This document shows positions 25,691-33,895 of a DNA stretch of 64,000 nt, piece by piece. This DNA comes from Tardiphaga sp. (GTDB lineage Bacteria; Pseudomonadota; Alphaproteobacteria; Rhizobiales; Xanthobacteraceae): assembly GCF_028290495.1 (NCBI RefSeq), contig NZ_JAQGJT010000023.1, positions 1 through 64,000 of the forward strand. The letters are read 5' to 3'. Within the stretch, counting starts at the first letter, position 1; each line of letters begins with the position of its first letter. Both the position numbers and the translations under genes were made by a program. Below the pieces are notes generated by a model. The model saw only the letters and a program-made list of their open reading frames with translations. It did not search any database and had not been told where the DNA came from.

Positions 25691-26110
25691 ATGACCTTCC
25701 TGACGCTCTACTATGCGGAAACCCTGATCGACGCCGCGCTGAAAAAGGGCAGGGAGCTGAAACTCGCTCCGCTCACCGTTGCGGTGCTCGATGCCGGTGG
25801 CCATCTCGTTGCGCTGAAGCGCGAGGATCATTCCGGAATCTTCCGCGTCGAAATCGCCAGCGGCAAGGCCTACGGCGCGCTCGGCATGGGCTTTGACTCT
25901 CGCGAGCTCGGCGAGCGTTCGCAGAAAATGCCGGTGTTCTTCGGTGCGCTGGCTGCGGCCAGCGGCGGGCGCATGGTTCCGGTCGCCGGCGGCGTGCTCA
26001 TTCGCAACGCGGACAATCATGTGATCGGCGCGGTCGGCATTTCCGGCGATACGTCGGACAATGATGAAGTCTGCGCATTCGCCGGCATCAGCGCGGCGCA
26101 AGCCAGCTGA
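25691..26110 (+). CDS. GlcG/HbpS family heme-binding-like protein (DUF336)
   Basis: A 139-residue protein of the GlcG/HbpS fold. Diagnostic segments are LTVAVLDAGGHLVALKREDHS, FRVEIASGKAYGALGMGFDSREL, and GGVLIRNADNHVIGAVGISGDTSDNDEVCA. Family members appear in many catabolic clusters (glycolate, aromatic acids, propanediol) with unclear role; a few bind haem. The start ATG 25691 follows CAAGGATATTAC; earlier codons lie in unlikely sequence. It precedes the HisD-like gene by 72 bases, across site 5. Confidence 0.82.
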   Translation: MTFLTLYYAETLIDAALKKGRELKLAPLTVAVLDAGGHLVALKREDHSGIFRVEIASGKAYGALGMGFDSRELGERSQKMPVFFGALAAASGGRMVPVAGGVLIRNADNHVIGAVGISGDTSDNDEVCAFAGISAAQAS

Positions 26111-26141
26111 GGGGACTCTTGTCGACGGTCCATTCGCATGG

Positions 26142-26161
26142 TAATTATCGCGCGATAATTA
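26142..26161. promoter_or_regulatory. Candidate TetR-type operator, site 5 (perfect 20-bp palindrome)
   Basis: TAATTATCGCGCGATAATTA is perfectly self-complementary over all 20 bases and lies 21 bases before the HisD-like start. Its core TTATCG-CG-CGATAA is the best form of the seven-site family. A site this close to the start codon suggests repression. Confidence 0.6.
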
Positions 26162-26182
26162 AAAATTTCAGGGAGGCCACCT

Positions 26183-27490
26183 ATGGCGCAGTACCTCAAG
26201 CGCGGTCGCGATGCGACGCTGCGCGCCGAAGATGATCATGATGTCCGCGTCGCCGTCGAGGCGATGCTGGCGGATATCGAACGGCGCGGAGACGTCGCGG
26301 TTCGCGAACTCTCGGTGAAGTTCGACAAGTGGGATCGCGCCGACTACCGGCTGACCGATGCCGAGATCAGGGATTGCCTGTCGCAATTGTCGCAGCGCAA
26401 TCTCGATGACATCAAGTTCGCGCAGACGCAGGTGCGGAATTTCGCCGAGCACCAGCGCAACTCGATGAAGGATGTCGAGGTCGAAACACTGCCAGGCATC
26501 GTGCTCGGTCACAAACACATTCCGGTCAATTCGGTCGGCTGCTACGTCCCCGGCGGCAAGTATCCGCTGCTGGCCTCGGCGCATATGTCGGTGATCACCG
26601 CCAAGGTCGCCGGCGTTGACCGCATCGTCACCTGCGCGCCGCCCTACCAGGGCAAGCCCGCGCCTGCGATCGTCGCTGCCCAGCATCTGGCCGGCGCCGA
26701 CGAGATCTACTGTCTCGGCGGCATTCAGGCCGTCGGCGCGATGGCGATCGGGACGCAGTCGATGGCCGCGGTCGATATGCTGGTCGGTCCCGGCAACGCG
26801 TATGTCGCCGAAGCCAAGCGCCAGTTGTTCGGTCGCGTCGGCATCGACCTGTTCGCCGGCCCGACCGAAACGCTGGTAATTGCCGACGACACCGTCGATG
26901 GCGAGATCTGCGCGACCGATCTGCTGGGGCAGGCCGAGCATGGTCCAAACTCGCCGGCGATCCTGCTGACAAATTCGACAAAGCTGGCCAGGGACACGAT
27001 GGCTGAGATCGAGCGTCTGCTGCAGATCCTGCCGACCGCCGCCGTCGCCCGCAAGGCGTGGGAGGATTACGGCGAAGTGATCGTCTGCGCTTCCGAAGAG
27101 GAAATGGTAGAGGTTGCCGACGGCATCGCCTCCGAGCACGTGCAGGTGATGACACGCGATCCCGACTACTTCTTGAAGAACATGACAAACTACGGCGCGC
27201 TGTTCCTCGGGCCGCGCACCAACGTCGCCTTCGGCGACAAGGTGATCGGCACCAACCACACGCTGCCGACCGCCAAGGCGGCGCGCTACACCGGCGGCCT
27301 CTGGGTCGGAAAATTCATGAAGACCGTTACTTACCAGAAGGTACTGACCGATGAGGCGTCGGCGATGATCGGCGCCTATTGTTCGCGGCTCTGCCTGCTG
27401 GAAGGCTTTGTCGGCCACGCCGAACAGGCCAATGTCCGCGTTCGCCGCTACGGCGGCCGCAACATTCCCTATGGCGGCGCTGCGGAATGA
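26183..27490 (+). CDS. HisD-like NAD-dependent alcohol dehydrogenase (histidinol/sulfopropanediol dehydrogenase family)
   Basis: A 435-residue protein of the histidinol dehydrogenase family. The zinc ligand region LLGQ250AEH253GPNS, the [16 protein letters not shown] block, FAGPTE and a C-terminal histidine H412 in FVGHAEQAN are all present, so the enzyme is probably active. It is not in a histidine operon; such stray copies include HpsN (2,3-dihydroxypropanesulfonate dehydrogenase) and other diol dehydrogenases that oxidise an alcohol to an acid in two steps. A CAGGGAGG ribosome site precedes the ATG. Overlaps the SDR gene by 4 bases. Histidine synthesis is possible but less likely in this setting. 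Confidence 0.85.
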   Translation: MAQYLKRGRDATLRAEDDHDVRVAVEAMLADIERRGDVAVRELSVKFDKWDRADYRLTDAEIRDCLSQLSQRNLDDIKFAQTQVRNFAEHQRNSMKDVEVETLPGIVLGHKHIPVNSVGCYVPGGKYPLLASAHMSVITAKVAGVDRIVTCAPPYQGKPAPAIVAAQHLAGADEIYCLGGIQAVGAMAIGTQSMAAVDMLVGPGNAYVAEAKRQLFGRVGIDLFAGPTETLVIADDTVDGEICATDLLGQAEHGPNSPAILLTNSTKLARDTMAEIERLLQILPTAAVARKAWEDYGEVIVCASEEEMVEVADGIASEHVQVMTRDPDYFLKNMTNYGALFLGPRTNVAFGDKVIGTNHTLPTAKAARYTGGLWVGKFMKTVTYQKVLTDEASAMIGAYCSRLCLLEGFVGHAEQANVRVRRYGGRNIPYGGAAE

Positions 27491-28260
27491 GCCAGGTCAC
27501 GCTGCCATCCACGCCGTCGTTCCGGCTCGATGGTCGACGGGCGCTGGTGACCGGCGCCGGGCGCGGCATCGGTCTGGCCGCCGCCGCCGCTCTGGCTGAG
27601 CACGGCGCTGATGTCACGCTGTGCGCACGGACGTCCGCGGAGGTAGACGATGCCGCCGCTGCATTACGTGAGCGTGGCTACCAGGCGCAAAGCCTCGCGC
27701 TCGACGTTACGGATCTCACGGCGTTTGCCGCAGCGATCGATGCCGCGGAGCCGTACAGCATTCTGGTCAACAATGCCGGGACCAATCGGCCGAACAACTT
27801 CGTTGACGTTCCGGTCGTGGACTTCGACCTCGTGATGAATTTGAACGTTCGCGCCGCCTACTTCGCAGCGCAGGCGGTGGCGCGGAAGATGCGTGCGGCC
27901 GGCACCGCCGGCTCGATCATCCATATGTCGTCGCAGATGGGGCAGGTCGGCGGCGCCGACCGTTCGCTCTATTGCGCGTCGAAATGGGCGATGGAGGGTT
28001 TTTCCAAGTCGATGGCCATCGACCTCGCGCCGTACGGCATTCGCAGCAACACGCTGTGCCCGACCTTCATCGAGACGCCGATGACCAAGCCGTTCTTCGA
28101 AAACGCTACGTTCCGCGACAGCGTGTTGTCGAAGATCAAGCTTGGTCGGCTCGGCCAGGTGGAGGACCTGATGGGCGCGCTGGTATTCCTCGCCAGCGAC
28201 GCCTCATCGCTGATGACGGGATCGTCGCTGGTGATCGACGGCGGCTGGACCGCCGACTAA
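27487..28260 (+). CDS. Short-chain dehydrogenase/reductase (SDR)
   Basis: A 257-residue classical SDR. Cofactor motif TGAGRGIG at residues 22-29, NNAG in VNNAGTNRP, catalytic serine in IHMSSQMG and the YCASK tyrosine-lysine pair, plus the [22 protein letters not shown] end. It starts in the ATGA overlap with the HisD-like gene, so both are made together and probably act on the same alcohol or its product. Convergent with the alpha/beta hydrolase gene 10 bases away. Confidence 0.9.
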   Translation: MSQVTLPSTPSFRLDGRRALVTGAGRGIGLAAAAALAEHGADVTLCARTSAEVDDAAAALRERGYQAQSLALDVTDLTAFAAAIDAAEPYSILVNNAGTNRPNNFVDVPVVDFDLVMNLNVRAAYFAAQAVARKMRAAGTAGSIIHMSSQMGQVGGADRSLYCASKWAMEGFSKSMAIDLAPYGIRSNTLCPTFIETPMTKPFFENATFRDSVLSKIKLGRLGQVEDLMGALVFLASDASSLMTGSSLVIDGGWTAD

Positions 28261-28270
28261 GTCCGGCCGG

Positions 28271-29104
28271 TCAGCCGAGCTTGCAGGTCTGCACGATCCA
28301 GCTCATGATCTGCTGCGCGACGTCGTCCTCGTGGCCGGTGTAAAAATGATCGCAGTTCGGAATGATCCGGGCTTCGCACGGCGCGCCGGCCGCTCTAGCG
28401 AAGGCTTCGACGGGATAGGACTCCGGGGCCTCCTGGTCGCCGCGCAGATACAGCGACGGGCATTTCACTTTCGGGGCATTGCCGACGGTGCTCGGCGTAT
28501 GGCGCGCGCGGTCGAGAAAGCTTTCGGCGCTGATCACCCACCACCAGTCCGGCAGCAACATCAACTCGCGCCCGGCGCCGCGCGCGACCATCACTTCGGC
28601 CTGCGCCATCAGCTCCGTCAGGCTATCCCTCGCGAACATGCCGGCCTTGCTCATCTGCGGCACGTTCTCGGTGCCGCCGACATGCGCCGACATCAGTACC
28701 AGCGCGCGCGGCTGGCCGTAGTCGTCGGCGCAATGCTGCGCGGCGAGCATGCCGCCGTTGCTGTGGCCGATCACGATAGGGTTGAGATGGCCGTGCGCCG
28801 TCAGCCAGTCCGACGCCGCGCGGTTGTCGGCGATTGCCTCGCGCGCGAGCTGGAACGAGCCGCCGCCGATCGTGCGACCATGCAGCGAGGTCACCATGTC
28901 GTGGCCGCGGCGGTTGAAGGCGAGGCAGGCGATGCCCTGCGCCGCCAGCACCTGCGGCAGGAACCGCGACGGTCCGGTGTAGAAATTGTGGCAGTTGCCG
29001 TGAAACAGCAAAGCGGCGGCTTTGGTTTCGCAGGATGTCGGTGTGTAGAAAATGCCGTCGAGCGGTTCGGCGTCGGTGGTGATGGATATGAGTTCCAGAT
29101 GCAC
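28271..29104 (-). CDS. Alpha/beta hydrolase
   Basis: A 277-residue hydrolase starting MHLELISITTDAEPLDG. The oxyanion/HG motif is LLFHGNCHNFY, the nucleophile elbow is VIGHSNGGMLA, and the late histidine is in NCDHFYTGHEDDVAQQI. I use GTG 29104, which has GGAGA 7 bases upstream, rather than a farther upstream start that would run through the promoter region. It is divergent from the VOC gene and shares the spacer carrying operator-like site 6. Probably hydrolyses an ester or a C-C bond of a ring-cleavage product; substrate unknown. Confidence 0.82.
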   Translation of the reverse strand: MHLELISITTDAEPLDGIFYTPTSCETKAAALLFHGNCHNFYTGPSRFLPQVLAAQGIACLAFNRRGHDMVTSLHGRTIGGGSFQLAREAIADNRAASDWLTAHGHLNPIVIGHSNGGMLAAQHCADDYGQPRALVLMSAHVGGTENVPQMSKAGMFARDSLTELMAQAEVMVARGAGRELMLLPDWWWVISAESFLDRARHTPSTVGNAPKVKCPSLYLRGDQEAPESYPVEAFARAAGAPCEARIIPNCDHFYTGHEDDVAQQIMSWIVQTCKLG

Positions 29105-29289
29105 GAAATGTCTCCGGTGCGATACGGGTGACCTAGAGGCCTGATCGCACGATCGACTAAGCAAGGCAACGCGCGCGCCAGTTGCGAAATGCCATGACGG
29201 GCCCATCATATTGCAATGCAAGATAGCAAGGACAAGCGCTGTCGCGATTTTTCCGCGAAAATAACTTGCGCTCGCCCGCAACATAATTT

Positions 29290-29307
29290 ATTTATCGATC
29301 GATAAAT
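29290..29307. promoter_or_regulatory. Candidate TetR-type operator, site 6 (perfect 18-bp palindrome)
   Basis: ATTTATCGATCGATAAAT is fully self-complementary and lies 16 bases before the VOC start codon, in the divergent spacer with the alpha/beta hydrolase. Core TTATCG-AT-CGATAA equals the consensus. The unit downstream includes the TetR-2 gene, so this could be its autoregulatory site. Confidence 0.6.
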
Positions 29308-29323
29308 TCATGGGAGGCGAAAA

Positions 29324-29833
29324 ATGAAAGTCACAGGCTTCAATCATTTGTCGATCGGCTCGCGCGATCTCGATGAATCGACGCGGTTTTATGTCGAGGT
29401 GCTGGGGATGGAGGTCATCCCGACCTACAATTTCGGCTTCAAGACGCGTTATCTGCGCTGCGGCGATCTGCAGCTGCATCTGTTCGAACTCGAAGACAGC
29501 ATTCCGACCTATCAGCACTTCGCGCTCGACGTGGATGATTTCCAGGCGGCTTACGAGGCCGCCAAGAAGATTGGCGCGCTGGACTCGTCAACGTTCCGCA
29601 ACTCGGTGAATGAACTGCCGGACGGCTGCGTGCAGATGTATCTGCGCGATCCCTCCGGCAATCTGGTCGAGATCGACTGGCCGGACGTCACCACCCTCGA
29701 TCGTTCGCGCATTCCGGAAATGAAGCTGCTGTCGGAATTCGCGACGCAGGATACCGAAGGCCTGAAGGCGTCGTTATATCTCGACCGCCCATACATGAAG
29801 CCGGACATCGCCAGCAAGATCGCGTCGCATTAA
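29324..29833 (+). CDS. VOC family protein (glyoxalase/extradiol dioxygenase fold)
   Basis: A 169-residue protein with one vicinal oxygen chelate repeat pair. Likely metal ligands are H8 (GFNHLSI), H65 (YQHFALDV) and E116 (GNLVEIDW), the standard arrangement. Such proteins can be extradiol dioxygenases, epimerases or isomerases; at this size both modules are present but the C-terminal 45 residues are an extension of unknown role. First gene of a four-gene unit with the class D monooxygenase, its flavin reductase and TetR-2; ring cleavage after hydroxylation is a reasonable guess only. Confidence 0.8.
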   Translation: MKVTGFNHLSIGSRDLDESTRFYVEVLGMEVIPTYNFGFKTRYLRCGDLQLHLFELEDSIPTYQHFALDVDDFQAAYEAAKKIGALDSSTFRNSVNELPDGCVQMYLRDPSGNLVEIDWPDVTTLDRSRIPEMKLLSEFATQDTEGLKASLYLDRPYMKPDIASKIASH

Positions 29834-29852
29834 TCCCGCGCAGGAGGTCACC

Positions 29853-31079
29853 ATGACGAGCCGCGTTCACAAGCTTGATTCCCGGAGCCGTTCGGCCGGC
29901 CACGGCGATGCCTATGCTGAGATGGTGCGCCGTGCCTGCGATCTGCTGCCGAAATTGCGGGAGCGGGCTGCGACCACCGAGGAGATGCGTCGCTTGCCGC
30001 CGGAAACCGAACAGGACCTGCACGACGCCGGCCTGTTTCGTATTCTGCAGCCGAAGCGTGTCGGCGGGTCGGAACTTGACTACGTCGCACTGGTCGACTT
30101 TGCGGACATTCTCGCGCAGGCCGACGCGTCGGTGGCGTGGAACGTGGTCAACCTCGCCAGTCATCACTGGATGCTCGGCATGTTCAGCCGGCGTGCGCAG
30201 GACGCGGTGTGGACGAAAGCGCCGGACGCGCTGATCGCGTCATCGTTCGTGTTTCCCGCAGGGCGCGCCAAAAAGGTCGCGGGCGGCTACCGGCTCTCGG
30301 GGCGCTGGCCGTTTTCGTCGGGCGTGGATCCCAGCACGTGGAACATGCTGGCCGGGATCGTTTCGTCGGAGGATGAGGCTGACGGCCTGGAGTATCGCGT
30401 GTTCCTGCTGCCGCAGGAGGAATACACGGTCATCGACACCTGGAGTTCGTCCGGCCTCAAGGGCACGGGATCGAATGATGTCGAGGTCAAGGATGTCTTT
30501 GTCCCCGACCACATGACGCTGGCCGTACAGGATATCGGGGGTGGGCCGTCGCCGGGCAGCATCGACAATCCCAACGCGCTGTACGCGTTGCCGGTGTTCG
30601 CGTTGTTCGCTTTCGTGCTGTCGGGGGCCGCGCTCGGCAATGCGCAGGCTTGCCTCGACGACTATGTAGGCATCGCGCGGCATCGTGCTTCGACCTACAA
30701 CCGCGCCAAGCTGAGCGATCTCCAGACCACGCAGATCAAGGTTGCGGAGGCCTCGGCCAAGATCGACGCCGCGCGGCTGATCATGCGCCGGACCTGCATC
30801 GATGCGATGGAGGACGCGCGGCGCGGCTACATTCCGGAGATGGCGGAGAAAACCAGGTATCGCCGCGACGGCGCGTACTCGGTCAATCTGTGCACCGAAG
30901 CGGTGTCGCTGCTGTTTGCCGCCAGCGGCGCCCGCGGCCTCTTTACGTCAGGCGCGTTGCAACGCCAGTTCAGGGATGCGCACGCGATCGCCGCTCACAT
31001 CGCCTTCAGCTTCGACGCCGCCGGCACCAATTACGGCCGTGTCGCGCTCGATCTGCCCTCGGAAAACCTGACCTTGTAG
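29853..31079 (+). CDS. Class D flavin monooxygenase, oxygenase component (acyl-CoA dehydrogenase fold; HpaH/HsaA/DszC-like)
   Basis: A 408-residue protein of the acyl-CoA dehydrogenase fold without acyl-CoA chemistry signs: LPPETEQDLHDAGLFRILQPKRVGG, the VAWNVVNLASHHWMLGMF segment, GGYRLSGRWPFSSGVDPSTWNM and DTWSSSGLKGTGSNDVEVKDVFVP. These are typical of group D monooxygenases that take reduced flavin from a separate reductase and hydroxylate phenols, heteroaromatics or sulfur/nitrogen compounds. The reductase gene follows 10 bases later, completing the two-component system. Starts after an AGGAGGTCACC ribosome site. Substrate unknown. Confidence 0.87.
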   Translation: MTSRVHKLDSRSRSAGHGDAYAEMVRRACDLLPKLRERAATTEEMRRLPPETEQDLHDAGLFRILQPKRVGGSELDYVALVDFADILAQADASVAWNVVNLASHHWMLGMFSRRAQDAVWTKAPDALIASSFVFPAGRAKKVAGGYRLSGRWPFSSGVDPSTWNMLAGIVSSEDEADGLEYRVFLLPQEEYTVIDTWSSSGLKGTGSNDVEVKDVFVPDHMTLAVQDIGGGPSPGSIDNPNALYALPVFALFAFVLSGAALGNAQACLDDYVGIARHRASTYNRAKLSDLQTTQIKVAEASAKIDAARLIMRRTCIDAMEDARRGYIPEMAEKTRYRRDGAYSVNLCTEAVSLLFAASGARGLFTSGALQRQFRDAHAIAAHIAFSFDAAGTNYGRVALDLPSENLTL

Positions 31080-31089
31080 GAAATGCGGG

Positions 31090-31626
31090 ATGACAACAGC
31101 GTCACATCCAAACAATCCCGAGAATGAATATGCGCGCGACAACTCGGTGCTTGATCCCCGCGATTTTCGCAAGGCGTTGGGGAACTATGCGACCGGCGTG
31201 ACGGTGATCACGGTGGCCAGCGAGAACGGCGGTCCGGTCGGGCTGACCTGCAATTCGTTCGCGTCGGTATCGCTCAATCCGCCGCTGATTCTGTGGAGCC
31301 TGGTGTCGCATTCTCCCAGCATGGCGAATTTCCAGAATGCGAGCCACTTCGTAGTCAACGTGTTGGGTGCGTCGCAGCGCGCGCTTGCCAGGCAATTCGC
31401 GACACCGTCGAAGGACAAGTTCGCCGGGGTGTCCTGGACCGCGGGCCTTGGCGATGCGCCGATTTTGGCCGACACCGTCGCCACGTTCCAATGTCGCAGC
31501 GCCGACCGCTATTATGGTGGCGACCATGTGATTTTTCTTGGTGCGGTGGAGGCCTATAGCTACAACGGGGGCGAACCCCTGCTGTTCGCGCAGGGCGGCT
31601 TCGGAAAATTCGTCGCCGAAAGCTAG
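31090..31626 (+). CDS. Flavin reductase (HpaC/DIM6/NTAB family), partner of the monooxygenase
   Basis: A 178-residue flavin reductase-like domain protein: FRKALGNYATGVTVITVASENGGPVGLTCNSFASVSLNPPLILWSL and the FVVNVLGASQRALARQFA block are diagnostic; the C-terminal DHVIFLGAVEAY fits. It reduces FMN or FAD with NAD(P)H and hands it to the oxygenase encoded just upstream. Co-transcribed with TetR-2 15 bases downstream. Confidence 0.88.
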   Translation: MTTASHPNNPENEYARDNSVLDPRDFRKALGNYATGVTVITVASENGGPVGLTCNSFASVSLNPPLILWSLVSHSPSMANFQNASHFVVNVLGASQRALARQFATPSKDKFAGVSWTAGLGDAPILADTVATFQCRSADRYYGGDHVIFLGAVEAYSYNGGEPLLFAQGGFGKFVAES

Positions 31627-31640
31627 ATCGAGCGTGCTGC

Positions 31641-32333
31641 ATGGCCAAGAAGACCACCCCGCCTGCCGCGAGGGAAAAGCGAAAGCGGCTGTCGCCCGAT
31701 GACCGCCGCAAGGACTTCATCCGAAAGGCCACCGAATTCTTTGCCGATGAGGGCTTTGACGGCGGCACGCGCGAGCTGGCGCGCCGGCTCGGCGTTACCC
31801 AGCCGCTACTGTACCGCTATTTTCCCAGTAAGGACGACCTGATCAAGGAAGTCTACCGTACCGTCTATCTCGAACCGCTCGAGACCGACTGGGAGAAGCG
31901 GCTGTCCGACAGATCAAAGCCGGTTCGCGAACGGCTGCAGTATTTCTACAACACCTATACCGATGCCATCTTCACCCGGACGTGGCTGCGGATCTATCTG
32001 TTTTCCGGCCTCAAGGGGCTCGACATCAACCGTTCCTATGTCGGCGTGGTCGGCGACAAGATCCTGACCCGCATCATTAGGGAGTGCCGCGTCGAGGCCG
32101 GGCTATCGACGCGCGCCAAGCCGACGGCGTCCGAGATGGAGATGGCCTGGGTATTCCACGGCGGCATCTTCTATTACGGCGTCCGCAAGTACATCTACGA
32201 ATCGCCGGTGCTCGAGAGCAAGGAGGACATGATCTCCTCAGCTCTGGACGTCTATCTGGCGGGCGTCGCCAAGATCTTCGCGGCCGCCAAGGAAACCGAC
32301 AAGCGCGCTGATAACGACATGGCCCGGGACTGA
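31641..32333 (+). CDS. TetR family transcriptional regulator (TetR-2)
   Basis: A 230-residue regulator with DNA-binding domain LSPDDRRKDFIRKATEFFADEGFDGGTRELARRLGVTQPLLYRYFPSKDDLIKEVY in residues 18-72. Clearly paralogous to TetR-1 (11627): the recognition-helix region GVTQPLLYRYFPSK and the ligand-domain blocks IYLFSGLKGLDINR, KILTRII and GIFYYG are the same or nearly so. It is last in the VOC-monooxygenase-reductase unit headed by site 6 and lies 108 bases before site 7, so it probably regulates both flanking units. Confidence 0.9.
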   Translation: MAKKTTPPAAREKRKRLSPDDRRKDFIRKATEFFADEGFDGGTRELARRLGVTQPLLYRYFPSKDDLIKEVYRTVYLEPLETDWEKRLSDRSKPVRERLQYFYNTYTDAIFTRTWLRIYLFSGLKGLDINRSYVGVVGDKILTRIIRECRVEAGLSTRAKPTASEMEMAWVFHGGIFYYGVRKYIYESPVLESKEDMISSALDVYLAGVAKIFAAAKETDKRADNDMARD

Positions 32334-32440
32334 CGTCGCGCGCCATTTTGCCGCGTTCGCAGCTGGCGTTTTGTGCGTCGCGGCATGTCGCCGCATGCCT
32401 TCCGTGAGGCCTCGCCGCCGCAGGCAACTTTCGATTGCGA

Positions 32441-32460
32441 AATAATCGATCGATAAATAA
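32441..32460. promoter_or_regulatory. Candidate TetR-type operator, site 7
   Basis: AATAATCGATCGATAAATAA, containing TAATCG-AT-CGATAA with a perfect 10-bp core ATCGATCGAT, directly upstream of a promoter-like TTGACC (32463). Position over or next to the -35 element suits a repressor. Confidence 0.5.
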
Positions 32461-32462
32461 AC

Positions 32463-32492
32463 TTGACCTTTCAGGTGGTCCGCTCTTTAATA
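32463..32492 (+). promoter_or_regulatory. Candidate sigma-70-type promoter of the CoxMSL-Liv unit
   Basis: TTGACC (32463-32468), 18-base spacer, TTAATA (32487-32492), 40 bases before the medium-subunit start. The operator-like palindrome abuts the -35 hexamer. Confidence 0.4.
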
Positions 32493-32531
32493 CCGTCAGG
32501 TCCCGCCAAGTGGACCACGGGAGGCTACCTA

Positions 32532-33413
32532 ATGAAAGCTTCGGCTTTCAGCTACATCAAACCGTCGACTGTCCTGGATGCGCTTGTGCTGCTTGCCGAA
32601 CACGGCGAGGCGGCGAAGTTGCTGTCGGGTGGTCAAAGCCTGTTGCCGGCCCTCAATCTGCGGCTGTCGGCTCCGGAATGGCTGATCGATATCGGCGGGC
32701 TTGATGAGTTGCGTGGCATCACGATCGCCGACGGTGTGGTTCGGATCGGTGCGCTCACCCGACATGTCGATATTCTGCGCTCGCCGGAGATAGCCGTCCA
32801 CGCGCCGTTGCTCACCGAGGCGATGGCGCATGTCGCGCACCCCGCCATTCGCAACAAGGGCACCATCGGCGGCAACCTGGCCCACGCCGATCCAGCATCG
32901 GAAATGCCGGCCTGCATGGTAGCGCTCGACGCGGTGATCGTGGCCCAGGACGCGCAACGCCAGCGCCGCATTCCGGCTGCGGAGTTCTTCACCGGCATCT
33001 ACGAGACCGCGCTGGCCGCCGACGAAATGCTGGTCGCTGTCGAGTTGCCGGTGGCGCAATCCAACAATGCGCACTTCTTCCACGAATACTGCCGCCGCAA
33101 AGGCGACTACGCGATCGTTGGACTGGCGGCATCGGCCGTGCTGGAGGGTGATGGTTTCGCGGATCTGCGGCTCGGTTTCTTCGCCGTTGGCGACAGACCG
33201 CTGCTGGCGTCCTGCGCCCGTGAGTTGGTTGGCGGACCGGTGACGTCCTCCATGCTGGTGGCAGCGCAGGCTGCGCTGGATGCCGAGCTTGAGCCTGAGG
33301 AAGACCAGCAAGCTTCCGCCGCGATGCGTCGTCACATGGCGCGGCAACTTCTGTCGCTATGCGTCGCGACGCTGTTGCGCAGGCCCGACCTTGAGATCAG
33401 GAGGTCGGCATGA
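32532..33413 (+). CDS. FAD-binding medium subunit of molybdenum hydroxylase (CoxM-like)
   Basis: A 293-residue FAD subunit of the xanthine dehydrogenase/CO dehydrogenase type. FAD motifs are AKLLSGGQSLLPALNLRL and AHPAIRNKGTIGGNLAHADPASEMPA; the C-terminal CO_deh_flav_C region follows (FHEYCRRKGDYAIVGLAAS). Start ATG 32532 after ACGGGAGGCTACCTA. First gene of the three-subunit enzyme; overlaps the small subunit gene by 4 bases. Transfers electrons from the iron-sulfur subunit to an acceptor. Confidence 0.92.
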   Translation: MKASAFSYIKPSTVLDALVLLAEHGEAAKLLSGGQSLLPALNLRLSAPEWLIDIGGLDELRGITIADGVVRIGALTRHVDILRSPEIAVHAPLLTEAMAHVAHPAIRNKGTIGGNLAHADPASEMPACMVALDAVIVAQDAQRQRRIPAAEFFTGIYETALAADEMLVAVELPVAQSNNAHFFHEYCRRKGDYAIVGLAASAVLEGDGFADLRLGFFAVGDRPLLASCARELVGGPVTSSMLVAAQAALDAELEPEEDQQASAAMRRHMARQLLSLCVATLLRRPDLEIRRSA

Positions 33414-33895
33414 CCGGTCCCGTAGCGATCGACCTGACGGTCAACGGCGAGCGCGTCGAGGCGCAGGTTTTGCCGCGGCAGAACCTTGCCGATTTCCTGC
33501 GCGAGCAACTGGGCCTCACCGGAACCCATGTCGGCTGCGAGCACGGCGTCTGCGGCGCCTGCACGGTACGTGTTGATGGCGAGATCGTCCGTTCCTGCCT
33601 GGTGCTGGCGGTGCAGACCCAGGGCATGGCGGTCGAGACCATCGAAGGTTTGTCCGACAGCGGCGAGGTCGTCGATCTGCAGGCCGCGTTCCGTCATCGC
33701 AACGCGCTGCAATGCGGCTACTGTACGCCGGGCATGCTGATGACCGCGCAGGACCTGTTGCGGCACGAGCCAGCGCCCGATCGCGAACAGATCCGCGAAC
33801 ATCTGTCCGGCAATTACTGCCGCTGCACCGGCTATCACGCCATCGTCGATGCGGTCGCCGCGACCGCGCTTGCGCGCAACGGAGGCGCATCATGA
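33410..33895 (+). CDS. [2Fe-2S] small subunit of molybdenum hydroxylase (CoxS-like)
   Basis: A 161-residue subunit with two [2Fe-2S] clusters: C43, C48, C51 and C63 (GCEHGVCGACTV, RSC), and C102, C105, C137 and C139 (LQCGYCTPGM, YCRCTGYH). Overlaps both neighbours by 4 bases (ATGA), giving a tightly coupled M-S-L gene order as in aerobic CO dehydrogenase-type operons. Confidence 0.93.
   Translation: MTGPVAIDLTVNGERVEAQVLPRQNLADFLREQLGLTGTHVGCEHGVCGACTVRVDGEIVRSCLVLAVQTQGMAVETIEGLSDSGEVVDLQAAFRHRNALQCGYCTPGMLMTAQDLLRHEPAPDREQIREHLSGNYCRCTGYHAIVDAVAATALARNGGAS

Noticed and set aside
26183-27490. Naming the gene hisD of histidine synthesis
   Set aside because: No other his gene is nearby; it overlaps an SDR gene in a catabolic region and carries the shared operator-like site.
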